Shown: positions 22,231-31,495, counted from the stretch's first letter. The stretch is 64,000 bases of DNA from Pseudolactococcus plantarum (GCF_002441715.1 NZ_JXJX01000002.1:78104-142103); one strand, 5' to 3'. Notes: a model not told the origin generated them from the letters alone. Program-made: numbers and translations.

Positions 22231-23264
22231 AAATTGTTGATGATTGCTGATGTCATCTCATCCAAACTCGCATTGCCACCCAAATCTTTGGTCAAAACAC
22301 CATCTAACAAAGTTTTGTTTACTGCATCTTCGATGTACTGAGCACCTGTTGTCTCACCAAAGCTTTCGCGAAGCATCATGGCAACAGATAAAATCATCGA
22401 GATAGGATTCGCAATCCCTAAACCAGCGATGTCAGGAGCTGACCCATGGATTGGTTCATAAAGGGATGGACCATTTTGCGCATGAGAAGCTGATGGCATA
22501 ACCCCTAAAGTACCTGGTAAAACACTTGATTCATCTGATAAAATATCTCCAAAAAGATTTTCAGTCACGATAACATCAAAGTCACTCGGATTTGTGATCA
22601 TTTTCATCGCTAAACTATCTACAAGTGCATGCTCTAATTGGACATCTGGATAGTCTTTTGCAACTTCTTCAGCTACAATACGCCATAACTTAGAGGTAGC
22701 AAGCACATTTTGTTTATCAACAGAAGTTACTTTTTTACCTCTACCACGTGCGATATCAAAAGCAACACGAATAATGCGTTCAATCTCTTCATAACTATAG
22801 TCATTCACGTCTCTTGCAAACTGTTTGTTTAGAGAATGTTCCCCAAAATAAATCCCTCCAGTCAGTTCACGAACAACGACAAAGTCTACCCCTTCGATAA
22901 TTTCTGCCTTGAGTGGTGAAAGATGTTTAAGCGCCTCAAATATTTGCACTGGTCTGATATTAGCAAATAAGCCAAGTTCCTTTCGTAGCTCTAGCAAGCC
23001 TTGCTCAGGTCTTACTTCGGCATCATTATACTGAGGACCACCAATAGCAGCCAGTAATATGGCATCTGATGATTTAGCACTTGCCAATGTCTCATCAGGT
23101 AGCGGATGACCATCTGCATCGATAGCTGCCCCACCGAAGTTTCTAGCTTTCGTTTCATATTCAAAGTTAATTTTTGGTGCAACTGCCTCTAAAACTTGTA
23201 GCCCTGCAGCCATAATTTCTGGTCCAATGCCATCACCAGCTAATGTTACAATCTTTTTAGTCAT
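22221..23264 (-). CDS. leuB: 3-isopropylmalate dehydrogenase LeuB
   Basis: LeuB, 347 residues, oxidatively decarboxylates 3-isopropylmalate with NAD. The dimer and active-site segments are present: GDGIGPEIM, RELTGGIYFG, DKQNVLATSKLWR, NLFGDILSDESS and EPIHGSAPDIAG. It begins 15 bases after the leuA stop. Confidence 0.96.
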   Translation of the reverse strand: MTKKIVTLAGDGIGPEIMAAGLQVLEAVAPKINFEYETKARNFGGAAIDADGHPLPDETLASAKSSDAILLAAIGGPQYNDAEVRPEQGLLELRKELGLFANIRPVQIFEALKHLSPLKAEIIEGVDFVVVRELTGGIYFGEHSLNKQFARDVNDYSYEEIERIIRVAFDIARGRGKKVTSVDKQNVLATSKLWRIVAEEVAKDYPDVQLEHALVDSLAMKMITNPSDFDVIVTENLFGDILSDESSVLPGTLGVMPSASHAQNGPSLYEPIHGSAPDIAGLGIANPISMILSVAMMLRESFGETTGAQYIEDAVNKTLLDGVLTKDLGGNASLDEMTSAIINNLCV

Positions 23265-23279
23265 TTTATATCCTTTTTA

Positions 23280-24845
23280 TTAACCTTCAGGGTTTGCTTT
23301 TTCTGAGATTTTTTTTGTAATAATCCCTGCGTTTTCACGTTGTACTAAACTATTTGCATTTGAATAAGCGATCGCACTTGCACGTAACACATCAAAATCT
23401 AGACCATTTGCATTAAAAATTGTGCCTGTATCTTCGTTTTCAACCGTTACATGTACCTCTGCCTGTGCATCGATACCTTTTGTAATGGCAGTGATATCAT
23501 AGCTGTTTAGTCGAACTGATTGTGTGAAGAAGCTATCAATCGCATTAAATGCTGCTTCAACTGCACCACTGCCAGTAGCTATGGTATCAATCACTTCATC
23601 ACCTGCATTTCTCATCGTGATGGTCACAGTTTGTTTACCATCTTCAGTAGAGGTAATCGCTAAATTATCAAATTGGAAACCAGTTGGATTTTCGATTGTT
23701 GTCCCCGCAACTAAAGCACGAATATCTGCATCTGTCACTTCATGTTTTTTATCTGCTAATACTTTAAATTTAGCAAAGAGTGCTTGCAGTGCCTCATTAG
23801 TAATATCATCAAAGCCAAGTCCAGAAAGTTTGTCAACAAAGGCATGTCTACCAGATAGTTTTCCTAGCGGTAGTGAGTTTGTTTTCACACCCACAAGTTC
23901 AGGTGTGATGATTTCGTAGGTTTCAGGATTTTTCAATACACCATCTTGGTGAATACCAGACTCATGTGCAAAGGCATTTCCACCAATAACAGCTTTATTT
24001 TTAGGTACTGAGATACCTGAGAAGCGTGAGACAAGTTCAGACGTCGCAAATGTTTCATTTAACACGATTTCTGAGTTTGCTTGGTAGTAATCTTTTCTGA
24101 TTTCAAGTGCAACTGCGACCTCTTCTAAGGCAACGTTCCCAGCACGTTCACCGATCCCATTCACTGTACCCTCAACACGACCAGCGCCACCTTTGATAGC
24201 AGCAAGTGTATTAGCTGTTGCCATCCCTAAATCATCATGACAGTGAGGACTAAAAATAATCTCACGATCACTAGTGATGTTTTCGATCAAGAATTTAAAG
24301 GTCTCATAATATTCAGTTGGTGTTGTAAAGCCCACTGTATCTGGAATATTAATATAACTAGCCCCAGCATCTACAGCTGTTTGGACTGCTTTAAGTAAAA
24401 ATGATTTTTCAGTACGTGTCGCATCTTCTGGTGAAAATTCGACAATGTCAAATCGCTCTCTTGCATAAGTGACATGCTCTTTAATTGCTGCGATGACCTC
24501 ATCAGGTGTTTTTTGTAACTTGTATTTCATATGTACTGGACTTGTTGCAATAAACACATGAATCTGAGGTTTTTTAGCATCTTTCAATGCTTCGTAACAT
24601 GCATCGATATCAGATTTAACTGCTCTTGCAAGACCCGTTACAGCTGTTTTTGTCAAAATTTTGGCAATTTCCTGAACAGCTGTAAATGAATCAGGACTCG
24701 CAGCAGGAAAACCTGCTTCAATCGCTGAAATACCCCATTTTTCAAGCTGTTTAGCAATCATTATTTTTTCATTAATTGAAAAATTAACACCTGGTGTCTG
24801 TTCCCCATCACGAAGACTCGTGTCTAGAAATTCAATGTTACGCAT
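23280..24845 (-). CDS. leuA: 2-isopropylmalate synthase LeuA
   Basis: First committed enzyme of leucine synthesis, 521 residues. The TIM-barrel catalytic domain opens with DTSLRDGEQTPGVNFS and carries the metal-binding HCHDDLG and GGNAFAHESGIHQDG. The C-terminal ~130 residues form the leucine-feedback regulatory domain (AIDSFFTQSVRLNSYDI). It is the first structural gene, about 230 bases after a leader peptide rich in Leu codons. Confidence 0.96.
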   Translation of the reverse strand: MRNIEFLDTSLRDGEQTPGVNFSINEKIMIAKQLEKWGISAIEAGFPAASPDSFTAVQEIAKILTKTAVTGLARAVKSDIDACYEALKDAKKPQIHVFIATSPVHMKYKLQKTPDEVIAAIKEHVTYARERFDIVEFSPEDATRTEKSFLLKAVQTAVDAGASYINIPDTVGFTTPTEYYETFKFLIENITSDREIIFSPHCHDDLGMATANTLAAIKGGAGRVEGTVNGIGERAGNVALEEVAVALEIRKDYYQANSEIVLNETFATSELVSRFSGISVPKNKAVIGGNAFAHESGIHQDGVLKNPETYEIITPELVGVKTNSLPLGKLSGRHAFVDKLSGLGFDDITNEALQALFAKFKVLADKKHEVTDADIRALVAGTTIENPTGFQFDNLAITSTEDGKQTVTITMRNAGDEVIDTIATGSGAVEAAFNAIDSFFTQSVRLNSYDITAITKGIDAQAEVHVTVENEDTGTIFNANGLDFDVLRASAIAYSNANSLVQRENAGIITKKISEKANPEG

Positions 24846-25044
24846 AATACCTCTCCTTTTTTTGCTACATACAATCCATAATAAATGCGAATACGCTAAC
24901 TCCCCTACAACATAAACAAGTGTTACTGACTAGTTTAAGTCAGTTTTCAACCTGTGATTTAGTAAGTTTGTTAGATAAAATGATAAAAGAAAAGCGCCTC
25001 ACCTATTCAGCAAGACACCCTTTTGTCCCGCTTGAAAAATGAAC

Positions 25045-25121
25045 GCCAAACAGGATACGATCTATAAGAAAAAATTTCTTAGAACGTATCCTTCTTCAAC
25101 AACAATAAGTTTGTGTTTGGC
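25045..25121 (-). promoter_or_regulatory. Leucine attenuator hairpin in the leu leader
   Basis: The minus-strand transcript can pair GCCAAACA (25121-25114, inside leader codons) with TGTTTGGC (25052-25045), and GGATACG (25091-25085) with CGTATCC (25059-25053), plus an inner TCTAAGAA stem. The four Leu codons lie in a bulge of this structure. Downstream, AGCGGGAC and GTCTTGCT (about 25002-25030) can pair as a second hairpin, and GCGCTTTTCTTTT follows. Which alternative fold is terminator and which antiterminator I cannot settle by eye. Confidence 0.65.
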
Positions 25122-25129
25122 ATCTTCAT
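25079..25129 (-). CDS. leu operon leader peptide with four consecutive Leu codons
   Basis: A 16-residue open frame, MKMPNTNLLLLKKDTF, lies about 27 bases after the predicted transcription start. The four adjacent codons TTA TTG TTG TTG make ribosome movement sensitive to charged tRNA-Leu, the hallmark of leucine attenuation. The Shine-Dalgarno is weak. The frame overlaps the stem described at 25045-25121, as attenuator peptides do. Confidence 0.8.
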   Translation of the reverse strand: MKMPNTNLLLLKKDTF

Positions 25130-25162
25130 AATTCAACCGTAGAACCTTTCATATTTTATTAT

Positions 25163-25191
25163 AGTTTAACGCTTTAATTAGCGTTTGTCAA
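25163..25191 (-). promoter_or_regulatory. leu operon promoter P1 with palindromic spacer
   Basis: TTGACA (25191-25186), 17 bases, TAAACT (25168-25163). The spacer is occupied by an inverted repeat AACGCT-N6-AGCGTT (25185-25168), a likely operator for an unidentified regulator. Confidence 0.75.
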
Positions 25192-25206
25192 TCTAAAACA
25201 CTTAAA

Positions 25207-25236
25207 ATATTACTATTTTTCCGATAATTCTGTCAA
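25207..25236 (-). promoter_or_regulatory. Second leu promoter P2 with CodY-like box
   Basis: TTGACA (25236-25231), 18 bases, TAATAT (25212-25207). Between them AATTATCGGAAAAAT (25229-25215) matches the CodY box AATTTTCWGAAAATT at 12 of 15 positions. CodY control of branched-chain amino acid genes is established in lactococci. The rest of 24846-25310 holds no other gene. Confidence 0.65.
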
Positions 25237-25310
25237 TATAGCAAACAGGCTAAACTCAAAGTAAAACTTGTATGACATTAACAGCAATCTGACTAACGAT
25301 AAGGTTATGC

Positions 25311-26129
25311 TTACTTAGTTGGAAAAACATCTTTAGAGAACCATTTGTCTGATATTTTTTGGAATTCTCCATCATCGTGTAATGTTTTAAACGCTTTATT
25401 AATATTATCAACTAACGTTTTATCAGATTTTCTAGCCCCTACAGCAAAGTTTTCTCCAGCATACCCAGTTGTGATAATATTATAATTTGATAACTCACCA
25501 TTTTTAGTAAGGTAGTAGTTGGCATACACATTATCGATTAATAGCCCATCAATACGACCTGCTTTTAAATCTAATAATGCTGAATTAAAATCATCATATA
25601 GCGTTGCATCATTATCTTTCACACGATCTTTTAAAACATCCGTTTGTTTAGTAAACGCATCATAGCCTGATGATCCTTGTTGCGCACCTAGTTTTTTATT
25701 TTTCATATCAGAGACTTGTGTGATATTACTCGATTTTTTAGTCACTAGAACTTGTTGGTTTGTCATATATGGCATAGTAAAGGCTACTTTTTTCTCACGC
25801 TCTTTTGTAGCAGAATAGCCGTTCCAAATTAAGTCAATCGATTTATTTTTTAATTCAGTTTCTTTCATATCCCAATCGATTGCTTGCATTTTGACTTTAA
25901 TATCATATTTTGCAAAGACGGCATTGGCTAAATCAATATCAAAACCGACATTTTTACCATTTTCATCCTTGAATCCCATTGGTACAAATGTGTTATCAAA
26001 TCCAATAACAACTTCTTTTTTGTCTTTAATTGACTGCCAGCCATCTTTAGCTTCTTTTTTACCACATGCTGTCAAACTGATCATCGCTACAAGTAAGGCA
26101 ACTATACCCATCCATTTTTTAAGTTTCAT
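25311..26129 (-). CDS. Amino-acid ABC transporter substrate-binding lipoprotein
   Basis: A 272-residue extracellular solute-binding protein of family 3. The lipobox LTAC ends a lipoprotein signal peptide (Cys22). Core segments EVVIGFDNTFVPMGF, LIWNGYSATKEREK and VGARKSDKTLVDNINKAFK are typical for polar amino acids or cystine. It follows its ATPase by 12 bases; gene order is permease-ATPase-binding protein. The ligand cannot be told. Confidence 0.9.
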   Translation of the reverse strand: MKLKKWMGIVALLVAMISLTACGKKEAKDGWQSIKDKKEVVIGFDNTFVPMGFKDENGKNVGFDIDLANAVFAKYDIKVKMQAIDWDMKETELKNKSIDLIWNGYSATKEREKKVAFTMPYMTNQQVLVTKKSSNITQVSDMKNKKLGAQQGSSGYDAFTKQTDVLKDRVKDNDATLYDDFNSALLDLKAGRIDGLLIDNVYANYYLTKNGELSNYNIITTGYAGENFAVGARKSDKTLVDNINKAFKTLHDDGEFQKISDKWFSKDVFPTK

Positions 26130-26141
26130 CGTTTACTTCTC

Positions 26142-26780
26142 CTAATCTTTTGTTTTGCTATTGACCTTGATAATCGTATCGGCTATCTTTGTTGCAAATG
26201 CCATGTCATGTGTCACAACAATTTGCGTAATCCCCAAAGATTTATTTTCTAATATTAGGTTAGCAACTTGATCACGCAAAGCTGGATCTAGTGCTGATGT
26301 AGGTTCATCGTAACCAATAATTTTAGGATCAATCATCATGGCGCGTGCTAGAGCAACACGTTGTTTTTGCCCACCAGACAAACTATAAGGGTAGGCATTT
26401 TTTTGTTCAATAACTTCTAAATTAGTTAATAATTTTTCAGCTTTTAACACCGCAGCTTCTTTTGACATCCCCATTGTTTTAACAGGTGAGAGAGTCAAAT
26501 TCTCAAGTACAGTCATATGTGGAAATAGTTGGAAATCCTGAAACACAAACCCCAAAAAGTTGCGCGTAATTAACTCATCTAATCCGATCACCTCATCATC
26601 AAAGATAACTTGACCAGAATCGATCGTCTCTAATCCAGCAAGCATCCTAAGAAGTGTCGTTTTTCCACCACCTGAAGGACCCGCTATTGCGACCACTTCA
26701 CCTGCATTGATGGCTAGATTAAAGTTATCAAAGATAACCTTTGACCCAAATTTTTTATTAATATTTTTTAATTCCAGCAT
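26142..26780 (-). CDS. Amino-acid ABC transporter ATP-binding protein
   Basis: A 212-residue ATPase, slightly shorter than GlnQ-type homologues because the C-terminus ends soon after the switch His (VVTHDMAFATKIADTI). Walker A is GPSGGGKTT, the signature SLSGGQKQRVALARAM and Walker [13 protein letters not shown]. The Walker B carries Tyr where Phe is usual. It starts nine bases after the permease stop, with GGAGG before the ATG. Confidence 0.9.
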   Translation of the reverse strand: MLELKNINKKFGSKVIFDNFNLAINAGEVVAIAGPSGGGKTTLLRMLAGLETIDSGQVIFDDEVIGLDELITRNFLGFVFQDFQLFPHMTVLENLTLSPVKTMGMSKEAAVLKAEKLLTNLEVIEQKNAYPYSLSGGQKQRVALARAMMIDPKIIGYDEPTSALDPALRDQVANLILENKSLGITQIVVTHDMAFATKIADTIIKVNSKTKD

Positions 26781-26789
26781 GATTACCTC

Positions 26790-27425
26790 CTATTTGTAAT
26801 AATCAAACTGCTGTTCGATTTTCTTGGACAAAATTGTGAGAATCCCGATGAGAATCAGATAAATCATAGCAGCCATCATAATCGGAATTAATGAAACATC
26901 TCGGCTCATAGCGATTTTACCCGCTCTTAATAAGTCACCAAGTCCAACCACATAAATAAGAGAAGAATCTTTGACTAACGTGATAATTTCATTAAATACT
27001 GAGGGTAAGACAATCTTCATGACCTGAGGGATTTGCACATAGCGCACAGTTTGCCATTTCGTTAATTTGAGTACCTTTGCGGCTTCCAGTTGCCCTTTCG
27101 GAATCGCATTAATACCACCACGAAAAATTTCTGCATAGTAAGCTGCATAATTTAAAACAAAAGCAACTAATGCTGCTAAAAATCGTGGTAATGTCAAACC
27201 AACCATCGGTAGCGCATAAAAAATGATAATCAGCTGGACCAGTAAAGGTGTCCCACGCATAATCCAAACGTAGATATTAACAAACCATTTCACAATAGGT
27301 AGACGCAATAAAAATGCCAATAACATCCCCAAAGGAATCGATAATACAAGGGTCAATACAAAGACTAAAACTGTAAGTTTTAAGCCATCAAATAATTGTG
27401 GTAAAATTTCTAAAATATAGGACAT
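26790..27425 (-). CDS. Amino-acid ABC transporter permease
   Basis: A 211-residue permease of the His/Glu/Gln/Arg type with five hydrophobic segments, the IMRGTPLLVQ signature and the EAAKVLKLTKWQTVRYVQIP coupling loop. It is first in a three-gene operon with the ATPase and lipoprotein. An extended -10 (TGCTATAAT, about 27475-27483) stands roughly 50 bases upstream. Confidence 0.9.
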   Translation of the reverse strand: MSYILEILPQLFDGLKLTVLVFVLTLVLSIPLGMLLAFLLRLPIVKWFVNIYVWIMRGTPLLVQLIIIFYALPMVGLTLPRFLAALVAFVLNYAAYYAEIFRGGINAIPKGQLEAAKVLKLTKWQTVRYVQIPQVMKIVLPSVFNEIITLVKDSSLIYVVGLGDLLRAGKIAMSRDVSLIPIMMAAMIYLILIGILTILSKKIEQQFDYYK

Positions 27426-27599
27426 CAGTTCTCCAATAGTGTAAATTCTTAACTTGATAAATGTTGCATAATAAATTATAGCATGATTTGGGCTGGTTTT
27501 GATACTTTTTTGTCGTTATCTTTATATTCATGCATATTAAAATACACTAAAATACGTTACTATTTTTAAAAAAAGACATTATATGATAAACTAATAGGT

Positions 27600-28166
27600 A
27601 TGAATACAAAAAATAAAAAAAATCTATTGATTGTTCTCCTCGTTGCTATTGTCGCTATCTTAGCCTGCATATTAGTCTATGTAGCAAACAAACCCAAAGA
27701 GAGCACTCAATCAACAACACAAAGTAACACCCAACAAGCATCAAGTGCAGAACAAAACGCAGATACACAAACGCCAAATAAACCTGATTATCAACTATTT
27801 ACTAATTTAGCAAAAGCTGAAAAGTTTGATCCAGCTAGTGTGAAGGAGTTGAAAGTTGAAGAACTGAAAGCAGGAACAGGTGATACCGTTTCAGAAGCCG
27901 ATACAATTTCTGCAAATTATGCTGGTTGGAACGCGTCTGGAACCATTTTTCAATCAACAAAAACGGCTACAGATAGTCAGGCTAAGCCTATCGACTTTCC
28001 TTTATCTGGTGTAATTCCTGGTTGGACAAAAGGATTATCTGGTAAAAAAGTTGGCGGGATTTATAAGTTAATGATTCCAGCAAATATGGCTTATGGTGAT
28101 AAGGCACCATCTAAAGATGTGTCAGGGCCATTAGCTTTTGTTGTTGAAATCGTCGCTAAAAAATAA
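27600..28166 (+). CDS. Membrane-anchored FKBP-type peptidyl-prolyl isomerase
   Basis: A 188-residue protein with an N-terminal transmembrane anchor or signal (about 9-29), a Ser/Thr/Gln-rich linker (35-60) and an FKBP domain (about 85-187). The latter is recognised from ISANYAGWNASGTIFQST, FPLSGVIPGWTKGLSG, GGIYKLMIPANMAYGDKAP and AFVVEIVAKK. It probably helps fold proteins outside the membrane. No lipobox is obvious. It is one of the few plus-strand genes and is followed by a strong terminator. Confidence 0.9.
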   Translation: MNTKNKKNLLIVLLVAIVAILACILVYVANKPKESTQSTTQSNTQQASSAEQNADTQTPNKPDYQLFTNLAKAEKFDPASVKELKVEELKAGTGDTVSEADTISANYAGWNASGTIFQSTKTATDSQAKPIDFPLSGVIPGWTKGLSGKKVGGIYKLMIPANMAYGDKAPSKDVSGPLAFVVEIVAKK

Positions 28167-28174
28167 AAGAAAAA

Positions 28175-28200
28175 AGAAGATGCGATCATCTTCTTTTTTT
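28175..28200 (+). terminator. Terminator of the FKBP gene, possibly shared with mgtE
   Basis: AAGAAGAT/ATCTTCTT arms with a six-base loop, then a T run on the plus strand. The A-rich left flank would give T's on the other strand too, so it may serve both convergent genes. Confidence 0.85.
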
Positions 28201-28231
28201 ATGTTCTGATGTAGTCATAGCCAGTAATAGA

Positions 28232-29593
28232 CTATATAAAACTAATAAAGATTTCTGCTATAGAAAAGTAAATAAACACACTGGTGATATCTGACATGGT
28301 AGAGATAAAAGGCCCTGATGCAACAGCTGGATCAAACCCTAGTTTTGACATACCTACAGGAATAAGCGATCCTGCCAAGTTGGCTACTGTAATGGCGCAA
28401 AACATCGCCACACCTACAGCAAGCCCCAACATGACGTTACCTTTCCAGATACTTACCACAGTAAAGATCGTTAAACCTGTAACAGCTCCTGTCACCAACC
28501 CGGTTGCAATCTCGGCCATAATCAATGAAAAGAAAGATTTATTTTCTTCATCATTTATCGAAATACGGCGGACAGAGACGGCTAGAGACTGTGTCCCTGC
28601 ATTACCGGCAGTACCTGTAATCAAACTAATAAAAATTGCTAAAACAGAGGCCTGACTCACAAGACCATCAAAGTGATCGATAAGACTCGCTGTCCCCATG
28701 CCCAAAAATAACAAAGCAACTAACCAAGGTAAGCGTTTTGCAGCCGATTCAATAGGACTTTGATTCACATTATCCGTATTCACCCCGGCAAGACCTGAAT
28801 AATCACTTTGAGCTTCATCATCAATAACGTCAATGATATCATCAACCGTTACGATCCCCAACATCAAGTTATCATGACTGATCACTGGCAAAGCAAGTAG
28901 ATCATAATCCCTAAAGTAACGTGCAACACGCTCTTGAGGTTCATCAACATCAACCTTGATGATGTGTTCATTCACAATATCCGAAATCAAGGTGTCATCA
29001 TGGGAAATTAAAAGACTACGCAAGGAAATCACACCTAACAGTTGTTTGTTTTGGTCTAAGACATAAACATAGTAAATCGTTTCTGCATCCTCTGCTGTTG
29101 CCTTGATGACAGTCATGGCTGACTTTACTGTTTGATTCGCTACGACAGCAACAAACTCTGTCGTCATCAAAGACCCAGCCGTTTCCTCATCATAGTGCAT
29201 GAGGTTACGAATCTCTGTTACTTTTTCAGGTGCCATCTGTGCAAAAATGGCCCGGCGCTCACGTTTTGTTAAGTTAGTTAAAATATCTGCTGCATTATCG
29301 GCAGACATCTCATCAAACATCGTCGAGAGATATTCTGGAGAAATTTCTTTAAGATAAGGACTGATATCTACTTCATCAAAATCAAGATTTTCAAATATTT
29401 CTGAGAGTTCTTGAGGTGATAAAAACTTATATAGTTCCAGACGTTCTTCATCAGTAAAATCAAGATAGTACTGAGACTGATCATAGATATGGTGTTCGAG
29501 AAATTCATCTCGAAAGGCTTGGATTGCATTTGTATTCAGGTACTCCTGCAACTTTGAAAAAATTTGTTGTGTTGTTAAAATGTTAGTACTCAT
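28232..29593 (-). CDS. mgtE: Magnesium transporter MgtE
   Basis: MgtE, 453 residues, a Mg2+ channel gated by cytosolic magnesium. The N-terminal superhelical domain (about 15-135, with YLSTMFDEMSADNAADIL), two CBS domains (about 135-260, ending VDDIIDVIDDEAQSDY) and five C-terminal membrane segments from about 285 are visible. The pore segment TGTAGNAGTQSLAVSVRR is typical. The upstream leader is only about 120 bases and I see no M-box riboswitch in it. Confidence 0.94.
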   Translation of the reverse strand: MSTNILTTQQIFSKLQEYLNTNAIQAFRDEFLEHHIYDQSQYYLDFTDEERLELYKFLSPQELSEIFENLDFDEVDISPYLKEISPEYLSTMFDEMSADNAADILTNLTKRERRAIFAQMAPEKVTEIRNLMHYDEETAGSLMTTEFVAVVANQTVKSAMTVIKATAEDAETIYYVYVLDQNKQLLGVISLRSLLISHDDTLISDIVNEHIIKVDVDEPQERVARYFRDYDLLALPVISHDNLMLGIVTVDDIIDVIDDEAQSDYSGLAGVNTDNVNQSPIESAAKRLPWLVALLFLGMGTASLIDHFDGLVSQASVLAIFISLITGTAGNAGTQSLAVSVRRISINDEENKSFFSLIMAEIATGLVTGAVTGLTIFTVVSIWKGNVMLGLAVGVAMFCAITVANLAGSLIPVGMSKLGFDPAVASGPFISTMSDITSVFIYFSIAEIFISFI

Positions 29594-29724
29594 TTTATCA
29601 GGAGCTCCTTAACTTAATTTATAAACTATAATATTGTGCATCAGCGTCAATACTGCACACATGATTAACGTTTTTTTATGATAAACAAATAAGCACATTT
29701 TTTCTTTGATACCTTTTCCTTGTC

Positions 29725-29753
29725 ATTATAACGTAATGGCTTCTTGATGTAAA
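29725..29753 (-). promoter_or_regulatory. mgtE promoter
   Basis: TTTACA (29753-29748), 17 bases, TATAAT (29730-29725). The -35 lies next to the rluD stop codon, so mgtE is separately transcribed. Confidence 0.75.
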
Positions 29754-30680
29754 CTATAGCCTATCGGTATCTGGGTCTTGCTGTGCTTCCTCTTTTAAAA
29801 TCTGAGCCATATCCTCAGGTAATGCAGCCGCTAAGTTAATCAGTTCACCTGAAAAAGGGTGTTGAAAACTTAGTGTGTGACAATGCAAGGCTTGACGCTT
29901 TATCTTATCTCTAAACCCACCATATAAATCATCGCCTAGTAACGGCGCTGATAGATGCGCAAAATGTACTCTAATCTGATGTGTGCGCCCCGTATGTAGT
30001 TGGATATCAACCAAGCTAAACTGTTCATCTGTCTTGATAATCTGATAGGACGTATGCGCATACTTAGCAGTTGGATGATCCGCAGCCACCACAGCTCGTT
30101 CTATAATTGAGCCATCCTTACGTCCGATTGGTACCTTAATTTCATGTGATGTCTGTAAGTCATTTGACGTATGCACCAAAGCAAAATAACGTTTTGTAAT
30201 CTTTTTTTGCTGTAGTAAGTTATCCATTCTGTTATGTGCATAGCCATGCTTAGCAAATAACATCAAGCCAGAGGTATCTTTGTCTAGTCTGGTAACCACA
30301 TGAACTTTTTGATTTTCATATCTTTGTGCCTTTAAGTAACCAGCTATAAAATTACTCATCGTCTTATCTGGATAGTTTTGCCCCGTCACACTAGCTACCC
30401 CGGCAGGCTTATCAACTACTAAAAAATGGTCATCTTCATAGACGATGGAAAGGGGCATCTCTTGTTGCTTTAAAGTGACTGTTGCTTTTTCTTTTGGAAT
30501 ATCGACACTGACCAAATCATTTTGAGATAACTTAAAAATGGCATTTCTCTCAATGCCATTCACAAGTAATCGTCCACCGTCAAACTTAATCTTTGCTAAG
30601 AGTTTTTTGGAGATGCCGTGCTGTTTTAGTAGCGTTTTCAAAAGCAAACCATCTTGGCTAGCTGTAAATTCAAATCTCAT
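29754..30680 (-). CDS. RluA-family 23S rRNA/tRNA pseudouridine synthase
   Basis: A 308-residue RluD/YjbO-like pseudouridine synthase. An S4-like N-terminal part (about 14-70) precedes the catalytic domain with VTRLDKDTSGLMLFAK, whose Asp is the catalytic residue, and LVDIQLHTGRTHQIRVHFAH. It overlaps the NAD kinase gene by four bases. The relQ-ppnK-rlu order is the same as yjbM-ppnK-yjbO in Bacillus. The target uridine is unknown. Confidence 0.9.
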   Translation of the reverse strand: MRFEFTASQDGLLLKTLLKQHGISKKLLAKIKFDGGRLLVNGIERNAIFKLSQNDLVSVDIPKEKATVTLKQQEMPLSIVYEDDHFLVVDKPAGVASVTGQNYPDKTMSNFIAGYLKAQRYENQKVHVVTRLDKDTSGLMLFAKHGYAHNRMDNLLQQKKITKRYFALVHTSNDLQTSHEIKVPIGRKDGSIIERAVVAADHPTAKYAHTSYQIIKTDEQFSLVDIQLHTGRTHQIRVHFAHLSAPLLGDDLYGGFRDKIKRQALHCHTLSFQHPFSGELINLAAALPEDMAQILKEEAQQDPDTDRL

Positions 30681-31495
30681 TCTACTTCACCTATAAATGA
30701 ATTTTTGACACGATGCCAAAACCCAGTGTGACCGCCATTAACAAAAGCAATCTCTCCACCATCAAGGCTATAGGTCACAGAAGCAATCTTGTCATAATAA
30801 AACTCTAGCTGATCTACAGTTAACAAATAATCATTTGCATTTTCTAAAACAAATGTGACCGTATCTTTAGCAGCTATGATCATAGGTGCCCCTAAAGTTC
30901 TATAAACCAAATTATTGAGCGAGGCAACCTCTGTCACTTGAAATGCTTTGACACGTGGGTGCATGACAGCCCCTCCGATTGATTTATTATAGGCAGTAGA
31001 GCCTGTAGGTGTTGAGACTGCTAGACCATCTCCTCTAAATTTTTCAAATAAAAAATCTGAAATTTCAACATCAGCAACTAATGTTTTTGACGCTCGCTTA
31101 ATGATTGATTCATTTAAGGCTAGATGTGTTTTTACCTCACCATCGGTAAATTGAATTTTAACTTTTAAGAGAGGGTATCTAAAGGCCTCCTCTGGTGTTT
31201 CATGCTTGATTGCCTCTATCAATTTTTCAAGTTCATGTTCTTGGAAATCCGTATAAAACCCGAGATGTCCTGTGTGTAAACCAATGAATCTGACTGTATC
31301 TAATTGGGTTTCATAATAGTGAAGCGCAGCAAGCATCGTGCCATCTCCACCAACAGAGATGACAATATCTGGATGTGCTTCGTCAAAAACAAACCCTGCT
31401 TCGATACATAATGCTTCTAGTTCTGATGCTATGGTCAGTGTTCTTTGATAATTATTTTTTATAATCCAAACTTTTTTACCAGTTATTTTCTTCAT
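30677..31495 (-). CDS. ppnK: NAD kinase
   Basis: Phosphorylates NAD to NADP. Signature segments are SVGGDGTMLAALHYYE, ALNESIIKR, STPTGSTAYNKSIGGAVMHP and FIGLHTGHLGFYTD. The frame can start at 31504 (MILMKKITG) or at 31495 (MKKITGKKVW, 272 residues); I prefer the latter because of similarity to family N-termini and a GAG nine bases upstream. Either way it overlaps the relQ 3' end by 20-29 bases, implying coupled translation. Confidence 0.93.
   Translation of the reverse strand: MKKITGKKVWIIKNNYQRTLTIASELEALCIEAGFVFDEAHPDIVISVGGDGTMLAALHYYETQLDTVRFIGLHTGHLGFYTDFQEHELEKLIEAIKHETPEEAFRYPLLKVKIQFTDGEVKTHLALNESIIKRASKTLVADVEISDFLFEKFRGDGLAVSTPTGSTAYNKSIGGAVMHPRVKAFQVTEVASLNNLVYRTLGAPMIIAAKDTVTFVLENANDYLLTVDQLEFYYDKIASVTYSLDGGEIAFVNGGHTGFWHRVKNSFIGEVE

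Noticed and set aside
24846-25078. Possible T-box before leuA
   Set aside because: No AGGGTGGNACCGCG-like element or specifier stem is present; the Leu-rich leader peptide explains the region better.
29594-29753. Magnesium riboswitch before mgtE
   Set aside because: The leader is only about 120 bases, with a consensus promoter and no recognisable M-box core.
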